Positions 47,481 to 56,488 of a stretch of 64,000 nt of DNA are shown here, one piece after another (position 1 is the stretch's first letter; the number at the start of each line of letters is the position of its first letter). This stretch comes from Candidatus Hydrogenedens sp. (GTDB lineage Bacteria > Hydrogenedentota > Hydrogenedentia > Hydrogenedentales > JAEUWI01). The position numbers were made by a program, and so were the translations under genes. The notes under the pieces were generated by a model. It worked only from the letters and a program-made list of their open reading frames with translations. It did not search any database and was not told where the DNA came from. Location of the stretch: positions 1 to 64,000 of the forward strand of contig WGMK01000007.1 in the NCBI GenBank assembly GCA_016125095.1. Reading direction: 5' to 3'.

Positions 47481-47914
47481 TGCATCCGAGCCCGCGCAAT
47501 CGCTGCGCTCGCCAACTCGTCGCAGCGTTCATTCAGCGGATCGCCCGCATGGCCCTGGGTCCAGTGCCAGTGCACGTCGTGCTGCTCGCACAGGGCGTCG
47601 AGCGCCACCCAGAGTTCCTTGTTCTTTACCGGGCCGCTGGCGGTTTTCCACCCGTTCTTACGCCATTTCTTAATCCACGAGGTGATGCCCTGGCGCATGT
47701 ATTGGCTGTCCGTATACAGCTGCACGCGGCAGCGGCGCTTCAGCGCCTTGAGTCCTTCGATGGCGGCCGTCAGTTCCATGCGGTTGTTCGTGCTTTGTTG
47801 CTCGCCGCCGGACAATTCGCGCACGCGGTCGCCCGCGATCAGGATGGCCGCCCATCCGCCCACGCCGGGGTTCGGCTGACAGCCGCCGTCCGTGTAGATC
47901 GTCACCTCGTTCAC
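47477..47914 (-). CDS. rnhA: Ribonuclease HI
   Basis: 145 residues. Active-site residues are seen in [12 protein letters not shown] (D), NNRMELTA (E), LYTDSQY (D) and the last His/Asp in [16 protein letters not shown]. It removes RNA from RNA-DNA hybrids. Both ends overlap neighbours by 4 nt. Confidence 0.96.
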   Translation of the reverse strand: MNEVTIYTDGGCQPNPGVGGWAAILIAGDRVRELSGGEQQSTNNRMELTAAIEGLKALKRRCRVQLYTDSQYMRQGITSWIKKWRKNGWKTASGPVKNKELWVALDALCEQHDVHWHWTQGHAGDPLNERCDELASAAIARARMQ

Positions 47915-48432
47915 GATGCCAGCTTTTCCAGCAGCCCGGCCACGCGGTCCTGGCCGTGTGCCTGTGCCAGCGCGAGGGGCGTCAGTCCGGCGTGATTCTC
48001 GCCATTCAGGGCAACGCCGTGCTTGTTCAGATCCAGCAGCACGCCGCCTGCGCCGAAGATCGCGGCCGTATGCGCGGGCGTGTCGCCGAAGCTGTCCTGA
48101 ATTCCCGGGTCGGCGCCGTGGTCCAGCAGCCAGACCGCCTCGTCGCGGCGGCCGAGCATGGCGGCCACATGGAGCGGCGTCATACCGGTGTCGTCCTGGG
48201 CATTGATGTCGGCCCCGGCCTCTACCAACGCGGCCATCGCATCCAGGCGCTTGTAGCTGACGGCGTAGTGCAAGGGGGTCTTGCCCAGGCGGTTGCGATC
48301 GTTTGCCACGGACGGGGCAGCCTCGATCCGGGTGCGCAGGCCTTCAAGGTCATTACGTCCGATGAGGTCGTGAGGACTGGCAGCGCAACCTGCCAGTAGA
48401 AGCAACGAAGCTGCCGCCAAGAAGCGGTGCAT
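47911..48432 (-). CDS. Ankyrin-repeat lipoprotein
   Basis: 173 residues from ATG 48432, with a lipoprotein signal ending LLAGCAAS. The body has about four ankyrin repeats ([75 protein letters not shown]). An envelope protein-binding role is likely. It is co-directional with and overlaps rnhA. Confidence 0.85.
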   Translation of the reverse strand: MHRFLAAASLLLLAGCAASPHDLIGRNDLEGLRTRIEAAPSVANDRNRLGKTPLHYAVSYKRLDAMAALVEAGADINAQDDTGMTPLHVAAMLGRRDEAVWLLDHGADPGIQDSFGDTPAHTAAIFGAGGVLLDLNKHGVALNGENHAGLTPLALAQAHGQDRVAGLLEKLAS

Positions 48433-48458
48433 CCCGGTTATGTCCCTTGCCGCCAAGG

Positions 48459-49424
48459 CTACTTTTCCTGCGTCGCTTCCGCGTCGCCGTCCAGCCATTC
48501 GCCGCCTTCCTCGATGTTTTCCTTGGTGAATACGCGCGAAGGCACTACCAGCTTGCGGGGTACTTCGCCGCCCTGCAGCAGCATGATGCCGTATTCGATG
48601 GCTTCCTTGCCGCCCGTCGGGTACTCGAAGCTTACATCGAGAATGCCTTGTCGCACGTATTGCTGTCCTTCGTGGGCCAGCGCGTCGATGCCGACGAAGA
48701 TAATATCCTTCTCGCGGCCTGCGGCCTTGGCGGCCAGCCAGGCGCCGTGCGCGCCCGGATCGTTATGGGCGTATACCGCATCGATCTTGTCGAAGCGCGC
48801 GAGCGCCGATTCCATCTCGGTCCGCGCGTTGGGCTCGAGCCACTTCATGTCGGCCTCGAAGATCACGTCGAGCCCGCTGCCCTCGATGCCCTTACGGAAG
48901 CCGGAATGGCGATCCTGTCCCGGCGTGCTCGTCATCAGGCCCTTGAGCTCCACCACCTTTCCCGCGCCGCTCAGCTTTTTCGCCAGCCACGCGCCCGCGG
49001 CCTCGCCGATGAGGGCATTGTCCGCGCCGATGAACATCGAATAGTCCTCGCCCATCACGGCGCGATCGATCACAATCACCGGAATGCCCTGCTTGAACAC
49101 CTTCGCCACCGGCGGGGTGAGGGGGGCGGCTTCCTTCGGGCTCACCAGCAGCAGGTCCACGCCCTGCGCTGCGAATTCCTCAATCTGCGCACGCTGCTTC
49201 AGGGTATCGTTCTGGGCGTCGCGATAAACGACCGTGACGTTGGCGTGCGCCTTGGCCGCCGCCTCGATATCAGCGTTCATCTGCACGCGCCACGGCTCGC
49301 CCAAGTTGCACTGGCTCATGCCGATGACCCAGGGATTCTCGGGCGTGCCCTTGTCGGCGGCCATTGCGCTGCACGCAGTCAGGCCCGCGATAAGGGAAAG
49401 TACAGGCAACAAGTACTTGGTCAT
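48459..49424 (-). CDS. Sugar ABC transporter substrate-binding protein
   Basis: 321 residues with a lipobox-like signal (LIAGLTACSAM). The Peripla_BP_4/RbsB-type fold shows VIGMSQCNLGEPWR, FAAQGVDLLLVSPKEA, IPVIVIDR, AGAWLAKKL, and VYAHNDPGAHGAWLAAK. It probably binds a monosaccharide or polyol. It is 31 nt downstream of the permease gene. No kinase or catabolic gene next to it identifies the sugar. Confidence 0.88.
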   Translation of the reverse strand: MTKYLLPVLSLIAGLTACSAMAADKGTPENPWVIGMSQCNLGEPWRVQMNADIEAAAKAHANVTVVYRDAQNDTLKQRAQIEEFAAQGVDLLLVSPKEAAPLTPPVAKVFKQGIPVIVIDRAVMGEDYSMFIGADNALIGEAAGAWLAKKLSGAGKVVELKGLMTSTPGQDRHSGFRKGIEGSGLDVIFEADMKWLEPNARTEMESALARFDKIDAVYAHNDPGAHGAWLAAKAAGREKDIIFVGIDALAHEGQQYVRQGILDVSFEYPTGGKEAIEYGIMLLQGGEVPRKLVVPSRVFTKENIEEGGEWLDGDAEATQEK

Positions 49425-49455
49425 AACGTCCTACGCCTCCGTTGGGATGTATCGC

Positions 49456-50436
49456 CTAGCGGCTGGCCCCGCTCCTCTGGAAGATAACGGCCGCGACGAT
49501 GATGCCACCGGTAAGCATGAGCCGCGCGGGTTCTCCGACGGCGTTGATGCTGAGAATTTTCTCAAGATATCCGATAGTCAGGGTGCCAAGCAAAGTGAGC
49601 AGGATGCCGCCGCGCCCGCCCATGAGGCTGCTGCCGCCGATGACGACGATGGCGATCGCGTTAAGTTCATACGCCACACCGGCTTCCGGATCTCCCTGAT
49701 ATTCCTGCACGGCCTGGCAGATGCCCGCCACGGCGGCGAACAGCCCGCAGGCGCCATAGGCGATGAGCTTGGTACGCGCCACCGGAACGCCCGAAAGGGA
49801 CGCCGCTGTCTCGTTACCGCCAATGGCATAGAGGTACCGTCCCGCCTTCAGGTATTGAAGCGCCACCCAGCACACGAGCACGCAAACGAGAAAAATCAGG
49901 GTGACCGCCGACACGTTTCCGCCCAGAAATTTTTGGTCGAGCACCTCGAAAACGCGGGGGAGGTCCACATAGGCGAAGCCGCCGTCGGGCGTCTGAATGC
50001 TTTGCGATATCTTTTGCCCGCCCGAAATCCATTTGGCCAGCCCGCGCGCGAAGACCATCATGGCGAGCGTTGCGATAAACGGCTGGAGCGAGTAGCGCGC
50101 GATGAGCGTGCCCGACACCAGCCCGCAGGCCGTGCCGCAGAGCAGGACTGCGGGAATCGCGATGGCAGCGGACCAGCCCCAATGGATGGTGAACAGGGCG
50201 AACAACACGGCGTTAAGCCCGAGCACGCTGCCGACCGAGAGGTCGATGCCGGCCGCGATGATCACGAGGGTCATGCCGCAGGCGAGGATGCCGTAAACGG
50301 AAACCTGGCGCAGCATGTCGCTGTGCGTGGTCCATTTGTAAAACGCACCATCGGCGTTGAATATCAGCCCGAGCGCGAAGACCCCGAGCAACGCGAGCAG
50401 AGCCCGGACGGAGGGCAGCGAAAGCACACGCAGCAT
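49456..50436 (-). CDS. Sugar ABC transporter permease (RbsC-like)
   Basis: 326 residues with about nine hydrophobic segments. The family motif is GIDLSVGSVLGLNAVLFAL, followed by GTLIARYSLQPFIATLAMM and GRYLYAIGGNETAASLSGV, as in RbsC/BPD_transp_2 proteins. It forms the membrane channel for the sugar importer. The ATP-binding component that normally accompanies RbsB and RbsC is not in the neighbourhood. Confidence 0.9.
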   Translation of the reverse strand: MLRVLSLPSVRALLALLGVFALGLIFNADGAFYKWTTHSDMLRQVSVYGILACGMTLVIIAAGIDLSVGSVLGLNAVLFALFTIHWGWSAAIAIPAVLLCGTACGLVSGTLIARYSLQPFIATLAMMVFARGLAKWISGGQKISQSIQTPDGGFAYVDLPRVFEVLDQKFLGGNVSAVTLIFLVCVLVCWVALQYLKAGRYLYAIGGNETAASLSGVPVARTKLIAYGACGLFAAVAGICQAVQEYQGDPEAGVAYELNAIAIVVIGGSSLMGGRGGILLTLLGTLTIGYLEKILSINAVGEPARLMLTGGIIVAAVIFQRSGASR

Positions 50437-50445
50437 GCCCGCTGC

Positions 50446-51210
50446 CTACTCGTCGGTGCCCGACAGGGTCCAGGTCTCGCGGTACAGATGAGGCTGACCC
50501 GGCAGGATCGCGTCCCAGCGGGATTCCACCACGGTACCCGAGACGCCGGTGAATTCGTCGTCGACCACATACAACGCCGGCGCGGGGATCGCCTCGCATT
50601 GCCGTAGCAGGGTGTGGCCGGAAAGCCGCGTCTCGGTTTCCGCCTTGTTGTACACGAGCGTTTCCGCCGTGCGCCCCTGGGCAGCCAGCGTGAAGGCGTC
50701 GGGATAGAGGGAAAGACGGCGCGTCGGGTTCGGGGCATCGGGTGCATGGACCGTCGCCGTGGGAGAGACCCGGCATAGCACCCGCATGGCCGCAGGCTCT
50801 ACGTCGTCCAGCCCGCCGACGGTCACTTCCATCACGGCCGATGGATCGGATTCCGATAGCCGGATGTCGATCCGGATCTCGGGAAGCGCTTCGTATTCGT
50901 TAGCGGGCCGCAGGGAAAGGTGCGTTTCCGAATGCGACAGGACCGTCATGGGCTTGCCCAGCAGGACAGGTTCCGACGCGGTCGCGGTGGAGAGTTCCCA
51001 GGCCAGCCCCCCCGGATCCAGCGGGTGTCCCTGCCGGATATCCGCCTTCGAGACATGGAGCGGCTCGACGAAATTGACCCCGTCGCGGCTGCCCAGATAG
51101 CGGATAGCGCCCAGCGCGGTATCGAATTCGATCCGCATCCAGGGGCTTTCCAGCACGACAAGCGAGGGGGACGTTGCCGCCATCGCCAGGGCTATCAACA
51201 GGGCCGACAC
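50446..51210 (-). CDS. Secreted hypothetical protein next to sugar importer
   Basis: 254 residues from a GTG start with a short hydrophobic N-terminus (MSALLIALAMAAT), probably a signal peptide. The body is beta-rich, has no Cys pattern or catalytic motif I recognise, and is weakly similar in layout to DUF4380-like sugar-binding beta-sandwiches (WMRIEFDTALGAIRYLGS). It lies 9 nt upstream of the permease on the same strand, so it may help carbohydrate handling outside the cell. Confidence 0.6.
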   Translation of the reverse strand: MSALLIALAMAATSPSLVVLESPWMRIEFDTALGAIRYLGSRDGVNFVEPLHVSKADIRQGHPLDPGGLAWELSTATASEPVLLGKPMTVLSHSETHLSLRPANEYEALPEIRIDIRLSESDPSAVMEVTVGGLDDVEPAAMRVLCRVSPTATVHAPDAPNPTRRLSLYPDAFTLAAQGRTAETLVYNKAETETRLSGHTLLRQCEAIPAPALYVVDDEFTGVSGTVVESRWDAILPGQPHLYRETWTLSGTDE

Positions 51211-51220
51211 GGGGGTGGAC

Positions 51221-51337
51221 TCAGTCGTCTTCGCCGTCGTCGATGGCGTTGAGCGCAGCGACGAAGTCGGCGATCAAGCTGAACAGCTGCTCGAGAAAGG
51301 CAAGGATGGCGTCAAAGATACTGCTTAGGTCGCTCAT
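51221..51337 (-). CDS. 38-residue amphipathic microprotein
   Basis: A short frame of 38 codons with ATG at 51337 preceded by AGGAG (10 nt away) and a TACAAT -10 box about 30 nt before the ATG (51367-51372). The peptide alternates Leu, Ile, Phe and Ala on one face (LSSIFDAILAFLEQLF, then SLIADFVAALNAI) and ends in an acidic tail (DDGEDD). It would form one amphipathic helix, like small membrane-active or partner-binding peptides. It ends 10 nt before the start of the secreted hypothetical gene on the same strand. No homology can be claimed. Confidence 0.55.
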   Translation of the reverse strand: MSDLSSIFDAILAFLEQLFSLIADFVAALNAIDDGEDD

Positions 51338-51366
51338 GGATTCCGCTCTCCTGGTTGCATCCCGCT

Positions 51367-51372
51367 ATTGTA
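51367..51372 (-). promoter_or_regulatory. -10 element before the microprotein gene
   Basis: TACAAT on the minus strand, 30 nt before the ATG at 51337. A perfect -35 is not found at 17 nt; TTGTCA occurs 12 nt upstream, which is too close. It is the best candidate start signal for the microprotein, secreted protein and sugar importer genes. Confidence 0.4.
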
Positions 51373-51421
51373 GCCGATGGGGCTTGACAAGTCGAGAGGA
51401 AACTAAGAAAAGCAGCGGGAA

Positions 51422-53230
51422 CTACGGCGTGTCCTCGGCGGAAATGACATAGACCGCCTCGAGGGCAAACATGTTGGGCCACAAGTTCGCCAGCCCGACA
51501 TCGCCGATGGGCACTTCGCGGTCTATCCGGATCTTCAGGTGCTGGCAGAACCGCCGGAAATCGAGGATGGAAAGCACATACCGGTTCGGGGTTTTGTTCC
51601 AGGAATAGGGCAGGTTCCGGGTTACCGGGGCGCGGCCCTCGATAAGCACCGAGCGGCGGACGCGCCAGTGCCCGAAGTTCGGGAAGCTGACGATGCACTT
51701 CTTGCCCACGCGCAGCATCTCTTGCAACGCGAATTCCGGCTTGCGCAGCACTTGCAGGGTCATGCTGCAGACCACATAGTCGAAGGACTGGTCGGGCAGC
51801 TCCGCGAGGCCGTGGTCGATATCGGCCTGAATGACCGAGAGCCCCCGGCGCGTACAGGTGACGACGTTGCCTTGGCGCAGCTCGAGACCGTGCGCCTTGG
51901 CGTTCCGTTCCTTGATTAGCCGACAGAGCAGTTCGCCATCGCCGCAACCGATCTCGAGCACGCGGCTGCCCGGTTCCACGAGGTCGCAAATCAGGTCGTA
52001 GTCGACGCGATGCCCCTCGTAGATGCTGTCGCTGATGGTGGGGGGGACGACCTCCGTCTCGGAATCGTCCTCAAGCTCCTGCGTGTGGACCTTGTCCGGA
52101 TGCACCGTATGCTCGAGAAAGCCCGTAATGAGCTTTCTCATCACGTCGACCTCGAGCAGGAACGCGTCGTGCCCGTATTGCGACTCGATGTTGCAGTAGG
52201 TCACGTCTTTCTTCTGCCGGGCGAGTGCATAGACGATCTGCTCCGACTGATACGGCGGGTAGAGCCAGTCCGAGGAATACGACAGCACGAGCATGCGCGC
52301 CGACACGCGCGACAGGGCTTCGTCGAGCGAGGCGTAGTCGTGCGAAAGGTCGAAGTAGTCCATCGCCTTGGTGATGTAGAGATAGCTGTTCGCGTCGAAG
52401 CGGTTCACGAACTGCGCGCCCTGGTAGTCGAGGTAGGTCTCGACGGAGAACTCGCTGTCGAAGTCGAAGCTCAGGCGGTCCGCGTTGCGCAGGTTCCGGC
52501 CGAACTTGTTCTTCATCGATTCTTCGGACAGATAGGTGATGTGCGCCAGCATGCGCGCGATCGCCAGGCCCTTTTCCGGCGGACCCTGGTCGTAGTACTG
52601 GCCGTCGTTAAATGCGCTGTCGGCCTGGATAGCATTGCGGCCGACCGCGTCGAAAGCGATTTGCTGTGCGCCGCTGTAGTGGGTCGACGCGATCACCATG
52701 GCCGATACGACGTCGTCGGGGTATCGGGTGGCCCATTCGAGCGCCTGCATGCCGCCCATCGAACCGCCCGCCACCGCCAGCAGCTTGCGGATGCCCAGGT
52801 GCCGCACGAGTTCTCGCTGCGCCTTTACCATGTCGGCCACGGTGATAATCGGGAAGTCGAGCGCATAGGGCTGGCCCGTCGCCGGATTGATGGACCCCGG
52901 CCCAGTCGAGCCCTGGCAGCCCCCCAGCACATTCGAGCAGAGCACGAAATACTTGTTGGTGTCGAAGGCCTTTCCCGGGCCGACCATGTCGTCCCACCAG
53001 CCGGGCTTACGGTCGTCGTCGCCGTGTCGCCCGGCCACATGAGCATCGCCCGAGAGCGCGTGCGTAATGAGAATGGCGTTCGAAGCCTCGGCGTTGAGCG
53101 TGCCGTAGGTCTCGTAGCAAAGGGTAATGGGACCGAGCTTGACGCCGCTTTCAAGCAGCATCTCGTGCGGGGGTTCCGCGAAGGTGAAGTATTGCGGGGC
53201 GACGATGCCCACCGAGTGTGAATCTGTCAT
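51422..53230 (-). CDS. metX: Homoserine O-acetyltransferase fused to MetW methyltransferase-like domain
   Basis: 602 residues. The N-terminal 1-385 are MetX: LCYETYGTLNAEASNAIL, HALSGDAHVAG, nucleophile Ser157 in AVAGGSMGGMQALEW, acid in YSSDWLYPP, His in GHDAFLLE. A linker (about 390-425) leads to MetW: VLEIGCGDGELLCRLI, the SAM-binding GxGxG, and YVVCSMTLQVLRKPEFAL. MetX acylates homoserine in methionine synthesis; MetW is often encoded beside metX and thought to aid it. The start at MTDSHSVGIV matches family N-termini. ATG begins 5 nt after the T-run of a terminator and has no ribosome binding site. Confidence 0.92.
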   Translation of the reverse strand: MTDSHSVGIVAPQYFTFAEPPHEMLLESGVKLGPITLCYETYGTLNAEASNAILITHALSGDAHVAGRHGDDDRKPGWWDDMVGPGKAFDTNKYFVLCSNVLGGCQGSTGPGSINPATGQPYALDFPIITVADMVKAQRELVRHLGIRKLLAVAGGSMGGMQALEWATRYPDDVVSAMVIASTHYSGAQQIAFDAVGRNAIQADSAFNDGQYYDQGPPEKGLAIARMLAHITYLSEESMKNKFGRNLRNADRLSFDFDSEFSVETYLDYQGAQFVNRFDANSYLYITKAMDYFDLSHDYASLDEALSRVSARMLVLSYSSDWLYPPYQSEQIVYALARQKKDVTYCNIESQYGHDAFLLEVDVMRKLITGFLEHTVHPDKVHTQELEDDSETEVVPPTISDSIYEGHRVDYDLICDLVEPGSRVLEIGCGDGELLCRLIKERNAKAHGLELRQGNVVTCTRRGLSVIQADIDHGLAELPDQSFDYVVCSMTLQVLRKPEFALQEMLRVGKKCIVSFPNFGHWRVRRSVLIEGRAPVTRNLPYSWNKTPNRYVLSILDFRRFCQHLKIRIDREVPIGDVGLANLWPNMFALEAVYVISAEDTP

Positions 53231-53235
53231 GCGAT

Positions 53236-53269
53236 AAAAAAACCGGGACCCGTATGCTCCGGGCCCCGG
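53236..53269 (-). terminator. Intrinsic terminator between cysK and metX
   Basis: On the minus strand CCGGGGCCCG pairs with CGGGTCCCGG (10 bp, one G-U) around a 7-nt loop and is followed by seven T. It lies 17 nt after the cysK stop and its T-run ends 5 nt before the metX ATG. It could end the cysK transcript or act as an attenuator of metX. Confidence 0.85.
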
Positions 53270-53286
53270 CATTACCTTTCCGTAGC

Positions 53287-54219
53287 TTACGCCTCCTGAA
53301 AGAGGGGCGTCGACAGATAGCGTTCGCCAGAGTCCGGCAGCACGACCACAATGGTCTTGTTTTCGTAGGCATCTTGCGCCGCGAGCCGCAGCGCCACGGC
53401 CGCCGCCGCGCCGCAGCTGATGCCGCAGATGATACCTTCTTCCTTGGCCAGGCGGCGAGCCGTCTCGAAGGATTCCTCATCGGTAACCTGCTCGACCTTG
53501 TCGATCAGGTCCATGTCGAGGATGTCCGGCTTGAAGCCCGCCCCTATACCCTGAATCTTATGCTTACCGGGCGAACCGCCGGAGAGCACGGGGGAGTTGG
53601 CCGGCTCGACGGCCACGCTCTCGACGGCGAGGCCCTTTTCCTTCTTCAGGTAGCGCGTGACGCCGGTGATGGTGCCGCCGGTGCCTACGCCGCCAATGAA
53701 GACATCCACCTTGCCGTCGAGGTCGTTGTAGATCTCGGGGCCGGTCGTCTTGAAATGGATTTCCGGATTGGCCGGGTTCTTGAACTGCTGCGGCAGGAAG
53801 TACTCGGGGTTGTCCGCGGCAATCGCCTCGGCCTCCGCAATGGCGCCGGGCATGCCCTTTTCGCCAGGGGTGAGGCGGAGTTCGGCGCCGAAGGCCTTCA
53901 GCATGGCGCGGCGCTCAAGGCTCATGGTTTCCGGCATGGTCAGGATCAGCTTGTAGCCACGGGCCGCGCTCACATAGGCCAGCGCGATGCCGGTATTGCC
54001 CGAGGTCGGCTCGATAATCGTGCCGCCCGGTAGCAGCGCCCCGCGCTTTTCCGCGTCCCAGATCATTGCCGAGCCGATGCGGCATTTGACGGAGTAGGCG
54101 GGGTTGCGACCCTCGACCTTCGCGTAGACCTTCTCGGTCTTCAGGCCCTTCGCCAGCTTGTGCAGGCGCACCAGCGGCGTATTTCCGATCGATTGGCTGT
54201 TGTCTTCAAACACCCGCAT
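53287..54219 (-). CDS. cysK: Cysteine synthase (O-acetylserine sulfhydrylase)
   Basis: 310 residues. [10 protein letters not shown] near the start, PLP lysine K45 in [16 protein letters not shown], the [11 protein letters not shown] loop, and the glycine-rich [12 protein letters not shown] phosphate cup. It makes cysteine from O-acetylserine and sulfide. The frame is open upstream; ATG 54219 with GAGGAGG is chosen and gives the standard length. It is adjacent to metX, consistent with sulfur amino-acid synthesis. Confidence 0.95.
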   Translation of the reverse strand: MRVFEDNSQSIGNTPLVRLHKLAKGLKTEKVYAKVEGRNPAYSVKCRIGSAMIWDAEKRGALLPGGTIIEPTSGNTGIALAYVSAARGYKLILTMPETMSLERRAMLKAFGAELRLTPGEKGMPGAIAEAEAIAADNPEYFLPQQFKNPANPEIHFKTTGPEIYNDLDGKVDVFIGGVGTGGTITGVTRYLKKEKGLAVESVAVEPANSPVLSGGSPGKHKIQGIGAGFKPDILDMDLIDKVEQVTDEESFETARRLAKEEGIICGISCGAAAAVALRLAAQDAYENKTIVVVLPDSGERYLSTPLFQEA

Positions 54220-54301
54220 GGCAGGTTTCCTCCTCGTCTGACTCCGGTCTGGAACGCGGTTTTTCCATGCGGCAACCGCAGTGTATGCGCATGGAACCGC
54301 C

Positions 54302-54330
54302 ATGCTAACACGCCGTTAGGGTGCTTTCAA
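54302..54330 (-). promoter_or_regulatory. Sigma-70-type promoter for cysK
   Basis: On the minus strand TTGAAA (54330-54325), a 17-nt spacer and TAGCAT (54307-54302). Transcription would start near 54294, about 75 nt before the cysK ATG. Confidence 0.6.
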
Positions 54331-54392
54331 GCATGGGAAGGTAGCTGAACAACCGGGAAAGACCACTTTTTCCCGCAGGACTGGCGCCGCCA

Positions 54393-56327
54393 TTATCCCG
54401 CCTTTATGGCCTCGAGTTCTTCCCAGCGGGCGTAGAGATCTTCGGCGCGCTTCTGCGCGGCCTTGAGTTCGGCCATCACGGCTTGCACTTTCTCGTGTCC
54501 CTGCTCGTAGAGAGCAGGCTCTTGCACGCGTTCCTGCAGCACCTCGACGGCGGACTCGGCCTCGAGGATGGTCTGTTCCATGGATTCGAGTTCTTGCCGC
54601 TCCTTGTAGCTGAGCTTTCGAGCGGCCGGCGCGGCGCTTTGGGCAGCCGCCTTCTGCTTTTCTTCGCGCGCGCGTTCTTTGCTCTCTTCGCGCGTGCGTT
54701 GCACGTAGAGCAGGTAGTCGTCGTAGTTGCCGGTGAGCTGGACGATTTCGCCGTTGCCTTCGAACACCCACAGGTGCGTGCAGACGCGGTTGAGGAAATA
54801 GCGATCATGGCTGACAATGAGCGCGGCACCATCGAAGTTCTCGATGGCCTCCTCGAGCACACGAAGACTATAGAGATCGAGGTCGTTCGTCGGCTCGTCG
54901 AGCACCAGGAAGTTGCCGCCGCGCAGCATCTTCTTCACCAGGTCGAGCCGGTTCCGTTCGCCGCCCGAAAGGTGTCCGATGGGCATGTATACGGTATTGC
55001 GGTCGAACAGGAACTGCTCGAGGTAGGCCGGCACAAAAACTCTGCGTCCCATCACGTCGAGTTGCTTCGCACCATCCGATACGTAGTCGAGTATGGTCTG
55101 GTTCGGGTCGATATCGGCGTGCGCCTGGTCGATGTAGAGAAAGTCGGTGTTTTCGCCCTTTACCACCTTGCCCTTGCGCGGCTCGAGATCGCCCATCAGC
55201 AGCTTGAGCAAGGTTGTCTTGCCCGAGCCGTTCGGCCCGAGGATGCCCACGCGCATCTGCTTCAAAAAGATGGCGTTGAAGCGATGGATGAGATCCTCGC
55301 CATCGCGTCCGAAACAGAGGTCGCGCGCCTCGAGCACGGTCTTGCCCAGCGGGCGGCTCATCAAAATCTCGAAGTCGAACTCGGTATTCTTCGCGAGAAT
55401 GCCGGAGTCCTTCGCGTCCATCAGGCGGTCGATACGGGCCTTCTGCTTTGTGCTTCGGGCCTTGGCACCGCGGCGGAACCATTGCAGCTCGCGCCGGATG
55501 AAGGAGACCCGGTTGGCCTCGGCGCGCGCCTCGCTCTCTTCCAACTGCAGCTTGTACTCGAGAAAGCGGTTGTAGTTGCCGGGAAAACTGAATACCCGGG
55601 CGCGTTCGAGTTCGACCACGCGGTTGACCACCCGGTCGAGGAAATAGCGGTCGTGGGTCACCAGCACGCAGCTGCCGTCGTAGCGTTCGAGGAAGTGCTC
55701 AATCCACTCCACGCTGCGGGTGTCGATGTGGTTCGTGGGTTCGTCCAGCAGCAGGATGTCGGGGTGGCGCAGCAGATTGGCCGCCAGGTCCACGCGCCGC
55801 AGTTCGCCGCCCGACAGGGTGCGCAGCACGCGCTCGTCCGGCGGCAAATCCAGGGCCGTCGACACCCGCTTGATCTCGTGCCCGATTTCCCAGCCGCCCA
55901 TGGCGTCCAGCTGATGGTGCAGGTGATCGGCCTGTTCCTGCAGCACGGCGAATTTGGGGTCGTCGTGCGGCGTGGTCGCCAGGCGTTCCTGCAGGGCGTT
56001 GTAGCTGTCGAGGCACGCACGCACCTCCCGCGCCGCGTCGTTCAGCACGTCGCCAATCGTGAGCGCGGGGTCGATGGAGCACTGCTGCGAAAGCATCGCA
56101 ACACGAAGGCCCTGACGGAGCGAGATTTCGCCTTGGTCCGGCGTGATCTGGTCCGCCAGAATCTTCATGAGCGTGGACTTGCCGCAGCCGTTCCGCCCGA
56201 TGAGCCCGATGCGGTCGCCGTCGTGAATGGTCAGCGAGATGCCTTCCAACACCGGCTGCGAGCCATAGCTGTGGGTGATATCCTTGGCGCCGAGGAGCGC
56301 TTTTGCGATGATTTGTGGGTCTGCCAT
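54393..56327 (-). CDS. ABC-F family ATPase, Uup-like
   Basis: 644 residues. Two ABC domains: Walker A GRNGCGKSTL with LSGGELRRVDLA in the first, GPNGSGKTTL with LSGGERNRLDLVK in the second, and the Uup/EttA-type linker (SFIRRELQWFRRGAKARSTKQ). A C-terminal coiled coil (about 560-640) is as in Uup. ABC-F proteins act on ribosomes or, for Uup, on branched DNA and ribosomes; they lack membrane parts. Exact role not resolved. Confidence 0.9.
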   Translation of the reverse strand: MADPQIIAKALLGAKDITHSYGSQPVLEGISLTIHDGDRIGLIGRNGCGKSTLMKILADQITPDQGEISLRQGLRVAMLSQQCSIDPALTIGDVLNDAAREVRACLDSYNALQERLATTPHDDPKFAVLQEQADHLHHQLDAMGGWEIGHEIKRVSTALDLPPDERVLRTLSGGELRRVDLAANLLRHPDILLLDEPTNHIDTRSVEWIEHFLERYDGSCVLVTHDRYFLDRVVNRVVELERARVFSFPGNYNRFLEYKLQLEESEARAEANRVSFIRRELQWFRRGAKARSTKQKARIDRLMDAKDSGILAKNTEFDFEILMSRPLGKTVLEARDLCFGRDGEDLIHRFNAIFLKQMRVGILGPNGSGKTTLLKLLMGDLEPRKGKVVKGENTDFLYIDQAHADIDPNQTILDYVSDGAKQLDVMGRRVFVPAYLEQFLFDRNTVYMPIGHLSGGERNRLDLVKKMLRGGNFLVLDEPTNDLDLYSLRVLEEAIENFDGAALIVSHDRYFLNRVCTHLWVFEGNGEIVQLTGNYDDYLLYVQRTREESKERAREEKQKAAAQSAAPAARKLSYKERQELESMEQTILEAESAVEVLQERVQEPALYEQGHEKVQAVMAELKAAQKRAEDLYARWEELEAIKAG

Positions 56328-56488
56328 GGCGGGATCATATCAGAACTGAATTGGGCCACTTGCATCTTGCGTTGGGCTGGGTCCACTCTGGCTGCCATCC
56401 GCTGCACGAGAGCCCTTGTCCTGATGATTTGGCGAGAGTGCTCTTGGCCGCTAGGGATAGTTGGGCGAGATAACGTGAGGCAAGTTTT

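Noticed and set aside
53231..53272. Upstream start for metX adding 14 residues
   Set aside because: It would place the terminator hairpin and T-run inside the coding sequence, and family N-termini match the later ATG.
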